Made by a program: the position numbers and the translations under genes | In this document: positions 62,309 to 64,000 of the stretch, in pieces | Position numbering within the stretch: position 1 is the stretch's first letter | Layout: each line of letters begins with the position of its first letter | NCBI RefSeq assembly: GCF_024437735.1 | Contig: NZ_JANFQO010000016.1 | Span: 1-64,000, forward strand | Source: Tahibacter harae | GTDB taxonomy: Bacteria > Pseudomonadota > Gammaproteobacteria > Xanthomonadales > Rhodanobacteraceae | DNA length: 64,000 bases | Direction of reading: 5' to 3' | Notes under the pieces: model-generated | The model's input: the letters and a program-made list of their open reading frames with translations, nothing else | What the model was told of the DNA's origin: nothing | The model's database searches: none

Positions 62309-62767
62309 CTACTGGGCAACGGTATCGAGCAGCTGAATCAGCAAAGGGGCTGCGGTTGCGCTGGCCTTCTCGACCGCCGGATCAGGATAGAGCAGCTGCA
62401 TGTAGCGCGGATGCAGGAGCGAAATCTCGGTCCGTCCGTCTTTCCGATACACGCCGAAGTTTCCGCACGGCAACATGGCGCTGAGATGCAGTCCGGCCGG
62501 CCAGAGCTGCTGGCCGACTTCCGGGATGCAGATTTTGACCAGGGTCACCTGGTCCTGCTTGACTTTGTCCGCGCCCAGGTACGGCCATTTCTTCGCTGCT
62601 GCATAAGCCGCGATGGCTTCCACCACGGCGTCGGGCGATTTGTCGGTAGACCGGATCACGAAGATGTCGCGGGACTGGGTTGCAGCAGCCGCCGGACGGA
62701 CGGGGGCAGGTGTCGATGCGCAACCTGTGACGAGCGCGGCGAGCAATGCCCCGCAATACGCTTTCAT
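62309..62767 (-). CDS. DUF302-domain lipoprotein
   Basis: The 152-residue product has a lipobox (LVTGC, about residue 16), then a domain starting FVIRSTDKSPDAVVEAIAAYAAAKKWPYLG, typical of DUF302. The function of DUF302 is not settled. It is likely periplasmic and membrane-anchored. Confidence 0.85.
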   Translation of the reverse strand: MKAYCGALLAALVTGCASTPAPVRPAAAATQSRDIFVIRSTDKSPDAVVEAIAAYAAAKKWPYLGADKVKQDQVTLVKICIPEVGQQLWPAGLHLSAMLPCGNFGVYRKDGRTEISLLHPRYMQLLYPDPAVEKASATAAPLLIQLLDTVAQ

Positions 62768-62943
62768 GGTGTTCTCTCCCCTTGGATTCCGAAGATCCGC
62801 GCCCCGCCACCCCGTTTCGCGCGGAGTATGCCGGCGCCGGTTCCGGTCGCGCAATCGCAGGCTTCCTGGCTGGCTGCGAGATGCCGGACGACAAACGAAG
62901 CCGACGCCAGGGCATCGAAACGATGGCGAAGAATTCAAATCGC

Positions 62944-63975
62944 TCACATTTGCGGAGCGCGGCGCTGCATGCTCTTGAGGAAACTCAGCAGCGCGCGTTC
63001 GCTGCGACTCAAGCCGGCACGCGCGCGGCGGATTCGGCCGTAGGCCTTGCGGCCCCGCGCAAGCGTGGCCGGATCCGCCGCCGCGAGCACGGCCGGATGC
63101 ACGTACATGCGCCGGCATACGGCCGGCGTATTGCCGAGATCGGCCGCGGCGGCGGCGATGGCCTGTTGCAGGCGCGCGGTATCGACCGGCCCGTCATCGG
63201 CAAACAGCAGCTCGGCTACGCGCACGCTGGCCGACCAGGTGCGAAAGTCCTTGGCCGTGTAGTCATCGCCCATGACGGCGCGGATATAGGCATTGACGTC
63301 ATCCGAGCGCACACGCCGGCGTTTGCCCTCGTCCAGATACTGGAACAAGTGCTGGCCCGGCAGATCCTGGCAGCGGCGGATCAGCCGGGCCAGCGCAGCA
63401 TCTTCCAGATCCAGCACCTGGTTCTGCTTCGACTTCCCGCGGAAGGCCAGGCGGATACGCGCACCGCGCACCTGCACATGGCGCGTGCGCAAGGTGCTCG
63501 CGCCGAACGAGCCATTGGCCCTGGCATAGCTCTCGTTGCCGACGCGCAGGCAGGCGCGGTCGAGCAGACGCACGACCGCCGCAAGGACGCGGTCACGCTG
63601 GGCGCCGCGGGCGCGCAGATCCCGTGCCACGCGCCGGCGCAGCTGCGGCAGCCGCGCGGCAAACTGCAGGCTGCGCTGGAATTTCACCTCATCGCGCAGG
63701 CTGCGCCAGTCAACGTGATAGCGGTACTGCTTGCGGCCGCGGGCATCGCGTGCCGTCGCCTGGATATGGCCGCGGCGATGCGGACAGATCCAGACGCTTT
63801 CATAGGCCGGCGGAATGGCCAGCGCACGGATGCGCGCAAGTTCGCGTACGTCGGTAATGCGCCGGCCGCGCCGGTCGACATAGTCGAAACGGCTGCCGCG
63901 GCGCAGGCGGCGATAGCCGGGCTCGCTGTCGCTGACATAGATCAGGCCGGCTTTTCTTACAGTCTTGTCTGCCAT
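62944..63975 (-). CDS. Type IB DNA topoisomerase
   Basis: The 343-residue bacterial topoisomerase IB relaxes supercoils through a 3'-phosphotyrosyl link. CLRVGNESYA (Arg144), FRGKSKQN (Lys182), AKDFRTWSAS (Arg245) and CRRMYVHP (Tyr291 nucleophile, His293) form the complete active site of the poxvirus-like family. It is near the right edge and complete. Confidence 0.93.
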   Translation of the reverse strand: MADKTVRKAGLIYVSDSEPGYRRLRRGSRFDYVDRRGRRITDVRELARIRALAIPPAYESVWICPHRRGHIQATARDARGRKQYRYHVDWRSLRDEVKFQRSLQFAARLPQLRRRVARDLRARGAQRDRVLAAVVRLLDRACLRVGNESYARANGSFGASTLRTRHVQVRGARIRLAFRGKSKQNQVLDLEDAALARLIRRCQDLPGQHLFQYLDEGKRRRVRSDDVNAYIRAVMGDDYTAKDFRTWSASVRVAELLFADDGPVDTARLQQAIAAAAADLGNTPAVCRRMYVHPAVLAAADPATLARGRKAYGRIRRARAGLSRSERALLSFLKSMQRRAPQM

Positions 63976-64000
63976 GGCTGCTATTCGTGCAGAGATGGCG

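Overview
The window is about 64 kb of GC-rich DNA from a gammaproteobacterium, most likely of the order Xanthomonadales (Lysobacterales), perhaps Rhodanobacteraceae. The grounds are the YebC variant that begins MGR, the order of the lpx/bam cell-envelope operon, the many secreted DUF11, Calx-beta and kelch proteins, and the GAATCCC-type intergenic repeats. No rRNA, tRNA or CRISPR array was seen. The species is inferred, not proven.

Region 1 (1-17.3 kb) is the conserved cell-envelope block, almost all on the minus strand and read in the order pyrH, frr, uppS, cdsA, dxr, rseP, bamA, skp, lpxD, fabZ, lpxA, lpxB, an LTA-synthase-like sulfatase, rnhB, phaZ. Genes overlap by 1-4 bases or lie close together. 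It departs from the usual layout: yebC sits between pyrH and frr on the opposite strand, rpsB-tsf are not upstream of pyrH, dnaE is not downstream of rnhB, and uppS appears to start at a CTG codon. The left edge carries the 3' end of an IS110-type transposase.

Region 2 (17.5-33.9 kb) holds short accessory units: a secreted hypothetical protein with a large alkaline phosphatase; a LysR/SDR divergent pair; a DUF11 surface protein; a patatin phospholipase; an ECF42-type sigma factor with its DGPF partner; an ArsR/SRPBCC pair behind a perfect 16-bp palindrome; and VOC, HD-domain and lipoprotein genes.

Region 3 (33.9-49.6 kb) is rich in very large secreted proteins: an ExeM/NucH-type nuclease with Calx-beta and DUF11 repeats, a secreted glycoside-hydrolase-like protein and a 1210-residue kelch/Ig protein. 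These are followed by a PPOX-fold protein, a NhaR-like LysR regulator, a TerC transporter and an esterase.

Region 4 (50.4-57.3 kb) is the most interesting part: a compact plus-strand cluster for a ribosomally made, modified peptide (RiPP). It encodes an MvdD-like ATP-grasp peptide ligase, a 63-residue precursor with a double-glycine leader, a small zinc-ribbon protein, an SGNH esterase with a lipobox, a C39-peptidase ABC exporter, a putative Fe(II)/2-oxoglutarate-type oxygenase and a CvaA-like HlyD adaptor. A likely route is that the ligase cross-links Ser/Thr/Lys to Asp in the core, the oxygenase adds a further change, and the C39 exporter cuts after Gly-Gly and exports the product with HlyD. 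I know of no described pathway with this exact gene set.

Region 5 (57.5-64 kb) holds an exported dehydrogenase-NTF2 fusion, an ADP/ATP-carrier-like transporter, a GNAT acetyltransferase, a DUF302 lipoprotein and a type IB topoisomerase.
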